From contig OY735212.1 in NCBI GenBank assembly GCA_963457665.1, positions 55,512,038 through 55,576,037 on the forward strand: a stretch of DNA of 64,000 bases. Direction: 5' to 3'. The translations under genes were made by a program, and so were the position numbers. The notes beneath the pieces are model-generated. The model had not been told where the DNA came from. It saw only the letters and a list, made by a program, of their open reading frames with translations, and searched no databases. The DNA comes from Thysanoteuthis rhombus (Eukaryota > Mollusca > Cephalopoda > Oegopsida > Thysanoteuthidae). Of the stretch, positions 51,989 through 64,000 are shown one piece after another; the first letter of the stretch is position 1; the number at the start of each line of letters is the position of its first letter.

Positions 51989-52914
51989 TTTATTTTCTCT
52001 ATCTGATATATATGTTTATGAGAATTATAAAGATTTATACACGGTGAATATCAACATTTCGTACCTACTGCACTCATCTGCAAATAGCAATGAAGTTTTT
52101 CCTGCAATATGAAAACAAAACAAATATAATCGAATCCCTCTCAGCGAAAAAATGTGGGTTGTTAGTTATAATATAATACTTCACTAACAGATACACTCAC
52201 GTACACACATACACACACATATATATACTTATATACTTACTTACTTACTTCCATGGATATCATTATTCTTAGAGAATAATATAGACGGATCGTTCCCTTG
52301 AGTGTGATTCTTCTGTCTGTCATCAAGTGGGGTACATGAAATCCGTGTGTGTGCTGACATCGACAGATCAAATCGCACTCAAGGAAAAATCCCATCTCAA
52401 TTATCCATGTTAAGAACATTCGTCTTTCTCTTTTCCTCTCTCTCTCTTTCTCTTTTCTATTCTCCCCTTCTCTCTCTCAATAGATATACAAAGATATATG
52501 TTTGTGTGTGCTTGTGTGTATGTAGATGGCCTGCTTGATGGTCAGATGAAAATCTGCAAGTGTTGTTTGCTGCAATCTGTATAATGTGGACCCTTCTCTC
52601 CATTTAAACTCCTGCTGATATTCATAGTCTGCTTCCACCCTCTATCTCTGGCCTTTCTGCCCATTTCGGCTGGCTAGCCCTGATGAATACCTTTTTGATT
52701 TCCCTTGTCTTTTTAGATTTAAAATGGATTTAAAATTTTCCATTCTTGTCAACCTCTTGGGCCTTATCAGCCACTCCAGATGAACTCTATCAAGGGAGAG
52801 TCACTTAAAATATCAGCATTGGTCGATGATTCCAAAGTCAAGCACTCTGCTACAAACACACACATATACGTACGCATGAGTACAAGCACACGCAAGCACG
52901 TGTGCAAAAACACA
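51989..52914. other. Unannotated sequence with a CT-rich run
   Basis: CT-rich patch at 52420-52480. Nothing else recognised. Confidence 0.5.
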
Positions 52915-52979
52915 CACTCTCTCTCTCTTTCTTTCTCTAACTCTCTCTTTCTCTCTCTCTCTCACACACACACACACAG
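52915..52979 (+). repeat. (CT)n(CA)n compound microsatellite
   Basis: Interrupted CT units followed by about 9 CA units. Confidence 0.95.
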
Positions 52980-53109
52980 AGTTATGTATGCTGATATTGG
53001 AACACTGTTACCCTGTAAATGCCCCACCCGGCCCACCAGGTTGGCTACTAATTCTGCTCTATTCGTTCGTCTGTGTATGTATCTCAAGGTGCACCTGGTA
53101 ACACTTTTA

Positions 53110-53290
53110 GAGCTACAACCTTGAAAATTTGCAAATGCACACCACTAGGGCCCCATCTAAAAACTCTTTTATTTCTTAAAAAGTCTCTATGGCCATTTTG
53201 GACCAACGATGCTCAAATATCGTGTTGGTATTTTTTATAAATATTTTTAGATGAAAGATCAATTTTTTTATAGTAACTTTTCAATACCAA
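53110..53290 (+). repeat. Dispersed repeat, unnamed family B (copy 2)
   Basis: Collinear with 1340-1545: ACACCACTAGGGCCCC, AGTCTCTATGGCC, TTTTGGACCAACGATG, TTTTTAGATGAAAGATC and AATTTTTTTATAG. Confidence 0.45.
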
Positions 53291-53837
53291 CTTACATAAT
53301 AGGGAACACAGGTATTGTTAACATTCACCAAACCTAGCTTGGAGTGGAACAAAGGTAACTGTGTCCGGCTCCCAGTAATGATCAAACTCACTCAACAGTA
53401 TCTATGGTCTGCGAGAGTTTGCTCATCGGCAACCCATGGCGAGGCACCATAGAGTTCATGATGGAAGACTGTAAACAAAACATTTACAGATAATCGTACG
53501 TTCATCTTTATTCAATTTCATATTTTCTTCTTTTTTGAAACACATCTAAGAAGATAAGTCTAATGATCTCAGACTGTGCCGTTTTTTTTATTTGAATTTC
53601 TTTTAAATAAGTTTTTATACTGTTTGTTTAGTCGTGTTTGTAGATAAGCAAAGCTAGAGAAAAATGAAGTTCATTTTACATGACCTCTTCCATCTACTCA
53701 ACTGTATGTCGAATATGAAATGTTTAAAGGGTTTGAGATAAAACAATTAAATTCTTCGTGCCATTCATGGTATCAAAACTTTTATTTAACATTAAAACAT
53801 TATTTGTAAAATATTCAATAAATGCTTGTAGATCAAC

Positions 53838-53839
<2 letters not shown>
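53291..53839. other. Unannotated sequence
   Basis: Nothing recognised. Confidence 0.5.
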
Positions 53840-53896
<57 letters not shown>

Positions 53897-53911
53897 GTGT
53901 GTGTGCGTGTG

Positions 53912-53970
<59 letters not shown>
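53840..53970. repeat. (TA)n-(TG)n-(TA)n microsatellite
   Basis: Two TA runs of about 26 and 28 units flank an interrupted TGTGTGCGTGTGTG core at 53896-53912. Confidence 0.98.
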
Positions 53971-55551
53971 TGACAAAAGTAAAACAAGCTAATAACTGTA
54001 CCAAGCATTGCGAAAATCAATAGCAGATATCAGATTAGTTCCTTCCACAATCCCTAAAACGGATGATAAAATGTATTGAAATCCAGCCGAAAAGTCGATC
54101 ATCAGAAACAAAAATGAAATCTCAAAGTCATAATTGTGTTGTTGCCGGAAAGTCCAAGCGAGCCTGCGTGAAGATTACTGTTCGTCTGCATGTTTATTTA
54201 TTTAACTTTTTGAATTTAATGTATTTTGCCCTGCATTGTGCTAAACAGTTTTGGGAAAATTTTATTTCTGGTTTCACGTTGCATCATAAAAATGACATAA
54301 AATATTTTGATGTCATAAAAACAACATGAAAAGCTTGGCTAATAAAAATAATCAAGGTTCCCAACACCATACACACATCCAAGACCGTTTCGAATACAAA
54401 GTAGTAATTTTGTTAAAGGCAACAGTACATTAAATTCCAAACACAGTAAAAGTAAAAACGAACAAATAAAAGGAATTCTATAGCTTTTAAATCTGTTTTT
54501 ATTTGATGAAAGGTATCAGAACATTTAGCCGAAACGGCCATAACTAAAAACCATAAACGTGCACAGTTCATTTTTGTATTCGAGTGGCCTTTTCTTCAAA
54601 AGTGAATATAATTAAAAATGATACACGATGGTCTGTGTACCATTTCTAGTCAGGCACTTTAATCAATATCACATTTTGAATTGATCATCACCCCCATCCT
54701 GGCTATACATCGTCTATTCAGCCTTAGAACTATTAACTTCTGCACGTGAATTAATTGGCGCTCGGGGACCCTTTAATCGGTAAATAGTATTGTGGTTTTT
54801 TAATGATCAACTGAGGCAGATTCTCTATTTTCATCATAGATAATGAGCAAAACATTTTTGAGCTTTTTCTCTCTCGGCAGAGTATAACGTTTTTCAGCAC
54901 GGAAAATGGTATAAACAAATAAAGTTACAATTTCGGCTGAGACTGCTCATGTTTGCCTTGCATTTATACTCATGTGAAAGTCATGAATCTACATCCCCAT
55001 CCGTTCAGTTTCACTTGAGAAAATCAATAAATCACTTATCCCCATGAATTTTCACTCTTCCAATCATATCTGGCCAGGCAGTAGCAGCATAAATTTTGTC
55101 TCTTTCCCTTAGTCCCCACTAAACTCAACAGTTATATATATTTCAATTTACCGTATTTTGTTTGTTAGAAAGCAAGAACAGGTGGTCAGTGATTGGTAAT
55201 CAATTCAGGCGTAACTGACAGCTTACGCCGCAGCTGTTATTTGTAAAATAATATTTCATATTCTCTTATTACGTTTGTCAACGCTTTTTACTTTCGAATT
55301 GCCTTTATTTATCTACCGTAACAAAAATTAGAAAAAAAAACATCCTCACGAAGATTAAGGATAGGAATGAATATGTAAAACCCACATTGCCATATTGTGA
55401 CTTGAAGTTATGATCAAACGGTTGAAATGAAGTTGCCCTACTGACAAGCTAATCGACAAGTATTAGATATTAGCGAATTCAACCCACAGATACTCACGGG
55501 CTTATTTCATTTTAATCAATAGATCTATAACAACTCAAAAATGAATATTTA
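53971..55551. other. Unannotated sequence
   Basis: 1.6 kb with no recognised gene or repeat. Confidence 0.5.
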
Positions 55552-55552
55552 A

Positions 55553-55583
<31 letters not shown>

Positions 55584-55599
55584 TATATATATAATTTTT

Positions 55600-55661
<62 letters not shown>
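55552..55661. repeat. (CA)n and (TA)n microsatellites
   Basis: About 14 CA units and a short TA run are separated by ATAATTTTTTATTA from about 29 further TA units. Confidence 0.97.
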
Positions 55662-55663
<2 letters not shown>

Positions 55664-56315
55664 TTTTATCTATTATATGTTTATATGTAAACAACAAAAG
55701 TTGGAGCAATCATGCACTGTCAGAATAAAAGGTGGTGGAAAGTTTGACCCTGCATCAAAAAGTCTCGTTAGGGATAATCATTATGACAGATTGGCCCGAG
55801 CAAAGGGTTTCCTTGCGATAATTCAACTACGTCAGTAACAACAGCTGCTGGTCTCTTGTAAAAAATTGTACCAAGTTCACGCTCACAGTTGCGGCGCCGT
55901 GGAAGGAAGACGTTTTTTTTTTCGAGCTCACCTGTCGCAAAGTCTATCGTAAAGCAGAGTTATTGCATGAAATAATGATCAGAATCAGTAGCACCCTCTG
56001 TTGAACAAAGCTCAATACCGAAGGGGCTTAACTCGTTTAATTTCCGCCCCACTGTCAAAGGTCGAGGATATTGAGAACACAATTCCAGTGTCCCTAGAAA
56101 CATTTTCATTTCGGTTATTCATCATTTGTGATGGACAGATCATAATTCCTTGGTGTCCCTAATTTGATTAAGAGGAGTGAAGGTGGGACAGGTGGTTCTG
56201 ATTTCCCCAAAGATTATCGCCATCCGAATAATTTGTTTCCGATAATTCCATTGGCCGAGGAAGATATTGTTTAAACAGTCTACTTGAGATGTGAATGAGT
56301 ACAAAACATGTCTGG
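55662..56315. other. Unannotated sequence
   Basis: Nothing recognised. Confidence 0.5.
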
Positions 56316-56640
56316 TAAGTCTATAGAAACCGACTCGTTGAATAACGTCTTCCTGTCAGCATGCCGTGTTGGGGATGATCAATTGAAAATTGGGAAAAAA
56401 AGGTGGTCGATGAACGAGTTACCATTTTTTCCAAATCGACCCACCTCTAAAATCCTATTAAAAATGCGTGGGGTTAAAAAAAAAACAGACCTTTTTTTAG
56501 GCATGATATGGAGTATATGTTGATATATACAGCCCCCATGTTGGTGCAGCCTGTTAGCATAACCAACCAGCATGTCAGCCAGCTGATCAGGCCAACTTGA
56601 AAACTAAGAAATTGTTGACAGTCTAGGTGACACTTTTGGT
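56316..56640 (-). repeat. Dispersed ~400 bp repeat, family A (reverse copy)
   Basis: AAGTCTATAGAAACCGAC, CAGCATGCCGTGTTGGGGAT, GATCAATTGAAAATTGGG, GGCCAACTTGAAAACTAAG and TGACAGTCTAGGTGACAC match the family. The middle is diverged and shortened. Confidence 0.75.
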
Positions 56641-57484
56641 CGACTGTTTCCAGGAATAGCGAGCGTCTCAGACCAGTGTTTAACAAGCTTGTCTAGTTCC
56701 TTCCTCACGGGTGTTCGTTATTGAAGCTTTGTTCGAAACTCAATTAGTTTTAGTCAATATTTGATTTAACATGATTGAAATTGTTATTTGTTTCCCTACA
56801 TGGCCGGGATCTCGAATGCTGATTTTCAAAACAGCCAGGCCCCATGGGTTGCATTAGCTTATATCTAAACTGCGCAACGACGTAAGGCCCGAGGCATTAA
56901 GGGGACCAGCAAATGAATAGCAATATAAAACTTTACCACTATTACCTTGAAGAAAAGATCAATCATAAATCAAATATTTATTTGATACTTTTGGCACGTG
57001 AATAAAATATATAAAAATATCTTAATATAATTAAATAATGATTTCGTCTTACTATGGTTCACAAACGATTGAATGTCTCGATGTCAAGTGAATATGATGC
57101 CTCTCATAACATTTAAAACTATCATTGAACGGTTTCCTCATAAAATGTTCCAACAAAAGTCCTTATTTTGAATATTTATTCATATTTTATTAATACGTTC
57201 ATATTTCAACATAAAATTTCCTGTCAATAAACTATTGTTACTATGTTTAAACTTACCAGTCAGATCTTATACACTTTTAATATGGTTGGCTTCTAAATTA
57301 TGTGTGGCGTATTGCCAATTCACCTCTGATGTTTGGTCTGGTATCATATCAAACATCAAGTATATTGTAGCATCTATGTAAGGGTGGATTCAGATTTTTA
57401 CCACTCAGGAACATTGCAAAATTCATTATATCAAAGAAAGTAACATCATTGTGAACCCCTCTAGAACACCAGGTCTGGTTTGTA
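56641..57484. other. Unannotated sequence
   Basis: Nothing recognised. Confidence 0.5.
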
Positions 57485-57558
57485 ACTTGAGAAAAACTGT
57501 CACGTCACGAACGTCTTTTGGCGGCATGAATTGTTGGAATGATCAATCAAAATATTCG
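57485..57558 (-). repeat. Dispersed ~400 bp repeat, family A (short distal fragment)
   Basis: GTCACGTCACGAACGTCTTT, TGGCGGCATGAATTGTTGG and GATCAATCAAAATA match the GATCA-containing end of the family. It is cut where the RTE fragment begins. Confidence 0.5.
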
Positions 57559-57559
57559 T

Positions 57560-58345
57560 TTTGCACGTGATTTCTGGTGATCTATGTTGTAAGTTGTGAT
57601 GTCTACCGATTATCTTGTATTCTTGCAACATAACCAGCGCATTGCCATTTGAGGTTTTTAATTGATTCTATGATGTCTCAGATTCCTGTTTTTCCCCTGA
57701 TATATCATACTGTCTTGTAGTATGTTCATGTGATGTTGGGTGTGATTCATGTGCACTATGCATGGTTTTCAGTTTGAAGATCAGTCTGTAGGTCAAGTCC
57801 CATGTTTTATCCCCATAAGTGACTATCGGGAGGATGCATTGGTTCTATACCTCTCTTTTTATGACTAATGGGATTTCTTTTTGAAGTTTGAACTTGCTCT
57901 GTCGAAGGTTCGTCATCTTAAAGTGATTGCTTGATTTCTTTTTTTTTTAAGATTTCATGGAGATTTGTCCTTGGTAGGTGTAATGGTCTACGTTTTCCAG
58001 CTTTGCGTTTTCGATTTTGATCATTGTGTGTTTCACATGATCTTTTTTCCATTGAAGTTCATTTGACGGTGAACATTCTTTCTTTTTTCATCCAGTTCAT
58101 CTATTATTCTTTTGAGATCATTAATTTCCTCTTCAGAAAGGACGATGTCGTTTGCAAAACTGAGGTTGCTAGATATTCGATGTCTATAGTGATTCTTTCA
58201 TTTTCCCTGTCTAGGTTTCTGAAGATCGTCTCGTGGCAGGTTGTGAATGTTTAGTTGAGCTAGTGTTTCTTCGTATTGTCTTACCCCTTTTTGGAACTGA
58301 AAGGGCTCTGAGTGTTTCTGTAACCCGATGCAGGAGTTGCTATCG
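57560..58345 (-). pseudogene. RTE-like non-LTR retrotransposon remnant, copy 2
   Basis: DNA of this segment aligns with 6845-7590 (same orientation): shared runs include GAAGATCGTCTCG/GAAGATCATTTTG, GTAATGGTCTAC/GTAGTGGTCTAC, GACTATCGGGAGGATG/GACTATCAGGAGGATG and GTCTCAGATTCCTGTTTT/ATCTCAGACTCCTGTTTT. On the minus strand it reads LSFANDIVLSEEEINDLKRI, where the catalytic FADD is FAND (58147-58158), then DELDEKRKNVHRQMNF. The tail CAGYVARIQDNR lies near 57640. There are many stops. The 5' part seen in copy 1 (RT fingers) is absent. Confidence 0.78.
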
Positions 58346-58904
58346 CAGCGCTCTGACATATACGGGTATAAATATAACGCAAAGAAACGTTTTCGACGGT
58401 ACTAATAACAAATGAAATTTACGTACAAACTCTACACAAAGTGATACATCCAATCATTAAATATTGATAAGATAAATATTGAAAATGGTTTGGATTTTGG
58501 TAATAACAGTTTTGATGATGAAAATACAACTAATATGTTGTTTTATAAATGTTCGAACGCGCCAAAGAAAAATATTTGTTCAACAAGTGAAATGAAAAAA
58601 GCAACCGTTGATAAACCTAATGGATACGTCTTTTAAAGTTGATCAATAAGACATAAAATATTCATTATTATCCGTATTATGCTACTGTTCATTTTTTAAA
58701 ATCAAAACACTAATTATGATGAAAGTAAATCAGGGCAAAAATTTTGAAAAATCATCCACAATACTTTATATAGTGAAAAAAAAAAAGAAAGTAAAATAAA
58801 ACTTGATTGATCTGAACTACCATTTGATGCCAACATGGCACAGAATAGACCAGGATAGGTAGTGAGTTTAAGGGTTTGATTTTGACTGGCACTTGTCCCT
58901 GAGT
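58346..58904. other. Unannotated sequence
   Basis: Nothing recognised. Confidence 0.5.
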
Positions 58905-59035
58905 TCTCGTTCTTAAGCATAGAACAGTCATGCTTCAGATGAGGGACCCCCTTGCCGGAATAAAGGGTTGTGAGTTTGATTCTTACCTTGAACTTTTCCT
59001 AATTCTGATCAGCACTGATAATCTATTACCTTAAT
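58905..59035 (+). repeat. Possible second tRNA-derived SINE type
   Basis: GGTTGTGAGTTTGATTCTTA (58966-58985) is a good pol III box B-like match, preceded by TTAAGCATAGAACAGTCATG as a poor box A candidate at tRNA-like distance. It is followed by CAGCACTGATAATC. Only one copy in the window, so the call is weak. Confidence 0.35.
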
Positions 59036-62000
59036 TCTAAAGAGAACTTAGTCTGAGTTTTGTTGCATTAAAAAACAAGATAGAAGTAATTGATAGCAAA
59101 AATTGTAAATAATAATTTTATACTTCATCCAATAAAATAGATAAGAATAAAATGTTCCATCCAATATGATGAACGACGATGTATTGTTAATAATAACATT
59201 AAATGTTGACATTAAAATGCCGACCGAGGAAGAGGGTCAAGAAAGGATTAACTATGGCTTTCTACAGGCTCCGGGAGCGATTAGTTTTTATTCCTGCTTC
59301 TTTTTTATTCTTCTGGTTAAAATATCGATTGATCTCTGCTAATCTGTCATGAGATCCATGGTTTTTGTCATTTTGATCCCATGTTTTTTTTTACAAAAGT
59401 GATTTTCGCTCATGTGTAGTCTCAAAGTGATAGTGTTTATTTTAGATTCTCTATGTGCTATGATTGAAAGTATCACTTACTAACCTTTGTGTCCTCAGAA
59501 TATCTTAGATAATTCATCCAGCCATTCAGATAGTGTTGTCTTATCACAACAGCTGGCAATCAGCTTAATGTAGGAGATTTGCTCTTTTCCTTTGATAAGT
59601 ATGAATCCCTCCAGCATTAGTGATATATTTTTTTTCAAATCAGGGGAAGTTGATGGTTCGAACATAGCGTATTTGTGTCATTGTTATATCCAAGTCAGAT
59701 AACTAGTCATTTTGTTGAATGCTTTTCCAATTATGACATCAAGTAGGGACATATGGATGAAAAAAAAAAAACTCTTGAAAAATACCTTTTCTATTTCTGT
59801 TATTATCCAGCTTTATCATATAGTCTCATATTCTTAACTGTCAAGTCAACGTCCATGATTCCTGGAAGGAAAGCTGGAGTATTGAAATCCAGACCATCAA
59901 CCACTTCCTTTCTGACTTTCATTTTTATTGTTAGATTCATTTGAAATCTATTTCAGCCATCTCCTCCCAATATGGCTAGAAGTGATTCCTGGTCACCGAT
60001 AATATATTCATTCCCGATTTTCGATGCATTTATGTGGTGAAATATAAGACATTAATATTACCTATGAAATAGCCGTATTCTCTCAATAACCCTAGAATCA
60101 TTCTCTAACCACTTTCCAACCATTGTTTTCTGGTTTTCAATGCATATCTAAGATAGAATCATTAGCAATATAATTATTCATATAATAGCCATATTCTGTT
60201 TGTAATGCTCAAATGAATTCTTGGCCACTTATAAAACATATTTTGATTTTCAATTTATTTCTATGGTAAAATAACTTATCCAGCAAAAATATTACCAATG
60301 TTTTTCTATTGTAAAAAGAATTTTTAAAATTTCGATTAAAAATATCGATACCGCCAAAATTGACGAATCTTTAACGAGAAAGAATTGAAGTTGAGTTGCA
60401 GCACCTGAAGTTTTCAATGTATGTTTTACTGTATTCATTTATATATTTGTGCAACTACATTTTTGGAATGGTAAAGTGATACTTTATACAAATGTTTATG
60501 GGACAAGATTTATGAGTCTTGGGGACCAAAAGGGTTGGCTGAGGGTCAGGAAAAATTATCCCCAGTCAGCTGGTGCCCCTAATCCCCGTAATGGTAAGTG
60601 ATAAATGTATATACATACAGTGATTCATTTTGTCTAGAAATACACACAGTCATGTGGTGAGCGTTGACCAGATACGCACTCAGATGGAGACATCCCCTGC
60701 AATAATATGATGATTTATGTGCTGCTCTCGCAAGCTATTTATAATGTTTTTTTTTCCTTTATGGGTGCTCAACATAGTAACATTCTGCCAAACATGGCTT
60801 CGGCCTAGATTAATCGTTCTATTCAATGATGCTTTTTGACTTGATTTATTATTCTCTTTTAAAAAGTATCATTTTGGATGGTGCATTGACTGGCTGTGCG
60901 ATAGAGACCGAAATGGTGATATAAGACAAGAAATATTAGGATACTGGTTTGAGACGATCAATGACTAACAGTAATAATTAGTCTTAGAAATTCAGTTTGA
61001 CACTCAAGCTCATAATATACGGTAGGATAGAATCATCAAATTTGGAGATGCTTGGAGATGCCAATCCTAGTCCTAGGGGCCGTATTTAGTTGTTAGTAGC
61101 TTGGACGCACAGGCAGTTATCACTGTATAAGCTGTATGACCAGGACTTCTGACTCAATGCTCTCAATATGCAATGGTTTAGCATAGAAGATCGTGCTTAA
61201 TGTGATGGCATTGATCCTTACAGTGTGACGCCAGATTTTGGCTAAAAAAAAACTAAGGCTATTTAGCAAACAAACCTTTTATTGTAGTGAACTAAATCCT
61301 CACCAAGTGCGGTATAAATGTAGACTTATGCTAGACCAAACTAGGGTCATGGACGTTTTAGTGAAGCATGGTTGGCAAGTTAGTCTCGCAGATCATTGCC
61401 AGTGTAGAATATCCGATCCGTAATGGTTGCCAACGTCGATGAATTAAAGTAAATATCAATATAAAATGGTATCTTTTAGAATGAAATTTCGACTATTCTT
61501 CTACCTTTTCAAAGCTCAGAACCTAATTCCCATCCGTCTCTAATCAGATTAAGATAACGGGGAGGTTTTGCTTTGTTTTTCACTGACAAAATCCCCAGTG
61601 TTTGAAGACTCTATCGACCAAAATTGTCGATTGATGGTCGATTTTTATCGAATGATTTCACAAAGTAGATGCTTATAGAGTTGAGAATTTCAGTATGACC
61701 GTACAAGAATGCATTCGAACCATTGCAACTCAGGGATCATCATCATCAGTCACAACAACAGTCTTTTAGCGTCGGTTGTTCGCCATAGACGATTCCTTAA
61801 GATTTGCCAGACCCACTCACCGGAGCTTATACCTTCAGAACTTTGCCACGCCATTTCATATTTTGTCAGTATCGGTTTTGCATATGATCTTTGGGGATCC
61901 ATATTGTGTGTTTTTATGCCCAGTGATTGTCAGCATCTCTCAAAGCATAGCCAGTCCAAGGGCATTTGAGTTTTCTAATGGAAAATGTTTTTTTAAAAGG

Positions 62001-62539
62001 ATTAATACTGTCTAAAACAATGGAATAATGATGTCTTCAGATGGAACTTTGATGTCATTATTTAGAATCTAATACTTTCTCCACTTTGTCCTTTCTCTAA
62101 ATGAAAACAAAACAAAACAAAAACCCCAGGTTTCTTGGACATTTCCTTAATCAATGCATTTCAAAAGATGTATCCATAAGATCAATCAACAACACCAATT
62201 CTTCAACTGTTATCAACATTTCATACGGTGAACTGAATAACACCGATGCCTATTGCTTCTAAGTCTGCTTTACCTGTTGCAAAACTTTTGAGATGAGATG
62301 AAACTTGTGATATGCTTTGGCCTTGTAGGCTGTTGCCGTGGTCACTGTGAGGGAACTTAATTACTATAAATATTTCAGCGAATCCATTCTGCCAAGCCAC
62401 GTGGTTCAGTCCACATTGGGTAGCCAACTACGGTAGGCTTTGATCAGATTGAGTCAATATGAGCAAATAAATCATTCGATTTCAGTGATACAATAGTAAG
62501 TTCTTTAAGTCAATCTTGCTGACAATTATTACTGTGGCA
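59036..62539. other. Unannotated sequence
   Basis: 3.5 kb without a recognised element. A lone GTTGATGGTTCGAACATAGC (59648-59667) resembles a box B, without a partner. Open frames are at most 86 codons and unrecognised. Confidence 0.5.
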
Positions 62540-63018
62540 CAGTGATTCCCAAAGTCTGCACCTTACCACCTCGGAGAGACGCAGTCAATTCCTAGGGTCG
62601 CTGCAGGATATCCGAAAATTTCAATCATTTCAGGCAATCAAAATTCACTGCAATGATATACGGTTAGATTGCAAAGAAAAGTCATCTAACTGGCACCTAC
62701 TGTTTCACTCTGTACATCTAGTGTTGAACTTTGCACTTTCAAAACTTGGTGGTGCTTAGTTGATAGACAAGGTTTACTTTCTTGATTGTTTTCGAACTTT
62801 GTCGAAGATAAGTGTCGGTAAATGTGATAGACATATTTACGCATTTGGAATCTATGATTTTTTTACAGACGAACATAAATGCACTGGTTGATGATTTTCT
62901 GAAAAGTTCAGGAACCGCTGCAGTAGTAACTTTGATTCTCCCTGGTTGATTTTACATGCAGCCTTTTATCAAACAAAGATAATTGTACACTCCGTGGAGT
63001 AGCGGTTTGGGAATCTAT
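62540..63018. mobile_element. Possible nonautonomous hAT DNA transposon
   Basis: The left end CAGTGATTCCCAAAGTCTGC with CCTCGGAGAGACG resembles hAT terminal repeats (C-A-G-T-G-G-T-T-C-C-C-A-A-A). The right end, reverse complemented from about 63018, reads AGATTCCCAAACCGCTACTC then CACGGAG, giving an imperfect inverted repeat. No transposase was seen in the 480 bp between. An 8 bp target duplication was not evident, so the limits are uncertain. Confidence 0.4.
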
Positions 63019-64000
63019 TTCATGGGTTATTCTCCCTGTAGTAGGTGTCTGGCACTTATTGGGCATACACTTGAGTACTGCACACTTTATTGGAGGCACC
63101 CCCAAAAGAATATCTCAAACCTTTGGTTGTGCAGTACATAGTTTTAGCACTCTGGAGGATCATGGTTAGCAACCTCCGCTAGCAGACCATTAATAACGCA
63201 GTGAGTTCGATTTTGAATGCCCCACGTTGGTGGCATTGAATTACTCAACTTTTTTTACGCTACTTATTTTCGCTTTAATCAATTAGAAAACCCAAATTCA
63301 AAATTATTACAGCCCATAAATTCAAGATGAAAGATATTTTTAGACAAAGTTTTTTTTTGAAAAAGAGACAGAAAATGCAAAGAAAATTATGATTCAAGAG
63401 AAGTTGACAAAAGGTTATCATCCTATAACGAGATATTATTTTTATTTTATCTTGGGTCGAACTGAAATCTCCTACGTCTGCTGATGCATGTTTTGATGAA
63501 TGGGTCCATCACGTGACCTGTCAAGTCTCATAGGCCGCCGATCTCATTGGCTAATTGGTTGCCTTTGTTCGACAAAGAATCATGTGGCTATTTACTTCCC
63601 CACTAGTCAATCAGAGGACACTTCATCTTCAACTGCACGCTATTACCAGCCGAGAATTTTTTTTTGTCCCTGCTTCGTTACCAGTCCCTTCTTTCTACAA
63701 GTTTCCCATTTAGCTTTCAATTCCTTTTAGTTCCCTTTCTCAGCCATTGAATTAGAGACTTTTCATCTTATCAAACCCTTTGCTTTTTTATTAAATTTGA
63801 GCTCACTTTCCTCTGTAATTGTCTCTAGTACACACCTTTTTCTGCTGATCTCGGCAGTTTCTCTTTCTCTTTCTAGATGTGTCCACACATCTTTATTGAA
63901 CGCCGTTTGTTAGTTGGTCAGTCGGTTGGATAGCTCGTTGAACTTACTTAAATTAACAGAAATAGGGATGAAAAAAGATATACAACGGCGCTATTAAAGA
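63019..64000. other. Unannotated sequence, pyrimidine-rich toward the end
   Basis: A tRNA-like fragment may lie at 63140-63230 (TAGCACTCTGGAGG as box A, GTGAGTTCGATTTTG as box B, then GCCCCACGTTGG). The box spacing is long and it is not called. 63655-63880 is C/T-rich. Confidence 0.45.

Noticed and set aside
63140..63230. tRNA gene suggested by GTGAGTTCGATTTTG and GCCCCACGTTGG
   Set aside because: Arms do not pair into a cloverleaf and the box spacing is too long; at most a decayed SINE.

Overview
This is an AT-rich window (roughly one third G+C by eye) of a large animal genome. I find no intact protein-coding gene and no convincing conserved exon in it. The kind of organism is inferred from the repeats: very long (TA)n tracts, RTE-type non-LTR retrotransposon fossils, mariner, pogo/Tigger and hAT remnants, a BEL/Pao trace, a tRNA-derived SINE with a Lys-tRNA-like head, and multi-hundred-base polypyrimidine tracts. 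This mix suits a metazoan, perhaps a lophotrochozoan such as a mollusc or cephalopod. The phylum is an inference and not firm.

Layout. 0-9 kb: a possible SINE, one copy of an unnamed repeat, a plus-strand RTE 3' remnant (3.8-4.3 kb), a reverse copy of the ~400 bp dispersed family (5.3-5.7 kb) and a minus-strand RTE remnant (6.7-8.1 kb). 9-18 kb: a 0.9 kb polypyrimidine tract, four forward copies of the ~400 bp family, a decayed mariner transposase (15.9-16.5 kb), dense TA/TG/CA arrays and a BEL/Pao-like fragment (17.6-17.8 kb). 18-30 kb: (CTT)n, several long (TA)n tracts, an internally deleted mariner with both terminal repeats (24.3-25.2 kb) and two copies of a tRNA-derived SINE (25.6-26.3 kb). 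30-42 kb: a sequence resembling a recursive splice site (30.08 kb), a ~142 bp tandem repeat, another ~400 bp copy followed by a polypyrimidine tract, a pogo/Tigger-like MITE (35.4-35.75 kb) and a 32 bp minisatellite whose units look like pogo-type terminal repeats (41.46 kb). 42-64 kb: the longest (TA)n tract, reverse copies of the ~400 bp family, a compound AAT/AAG/AAC/ACG array, a ~41 bp minisatellite, a second minus-strand RTE copy (57.6-58.35 kb) and a possible nonautonomous hAT (62.5-63.0 kb).

The window reads as intergenic or, if the splice-like signal at 30.08 kb is real, deep intronic DNA. The longest open frames are translations of (TA)n (Tyr/Ile runs), polypyrimidine (Ser/Phe/Leu) or trinucleotide arrays. 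No genes are seen working together and no new functional system is evident. The most useful leads are the uncharacterised ~400 bp dispersed family (about 14 full or partial copies), the recursive-splice-like site, and the two pogo-like structures.
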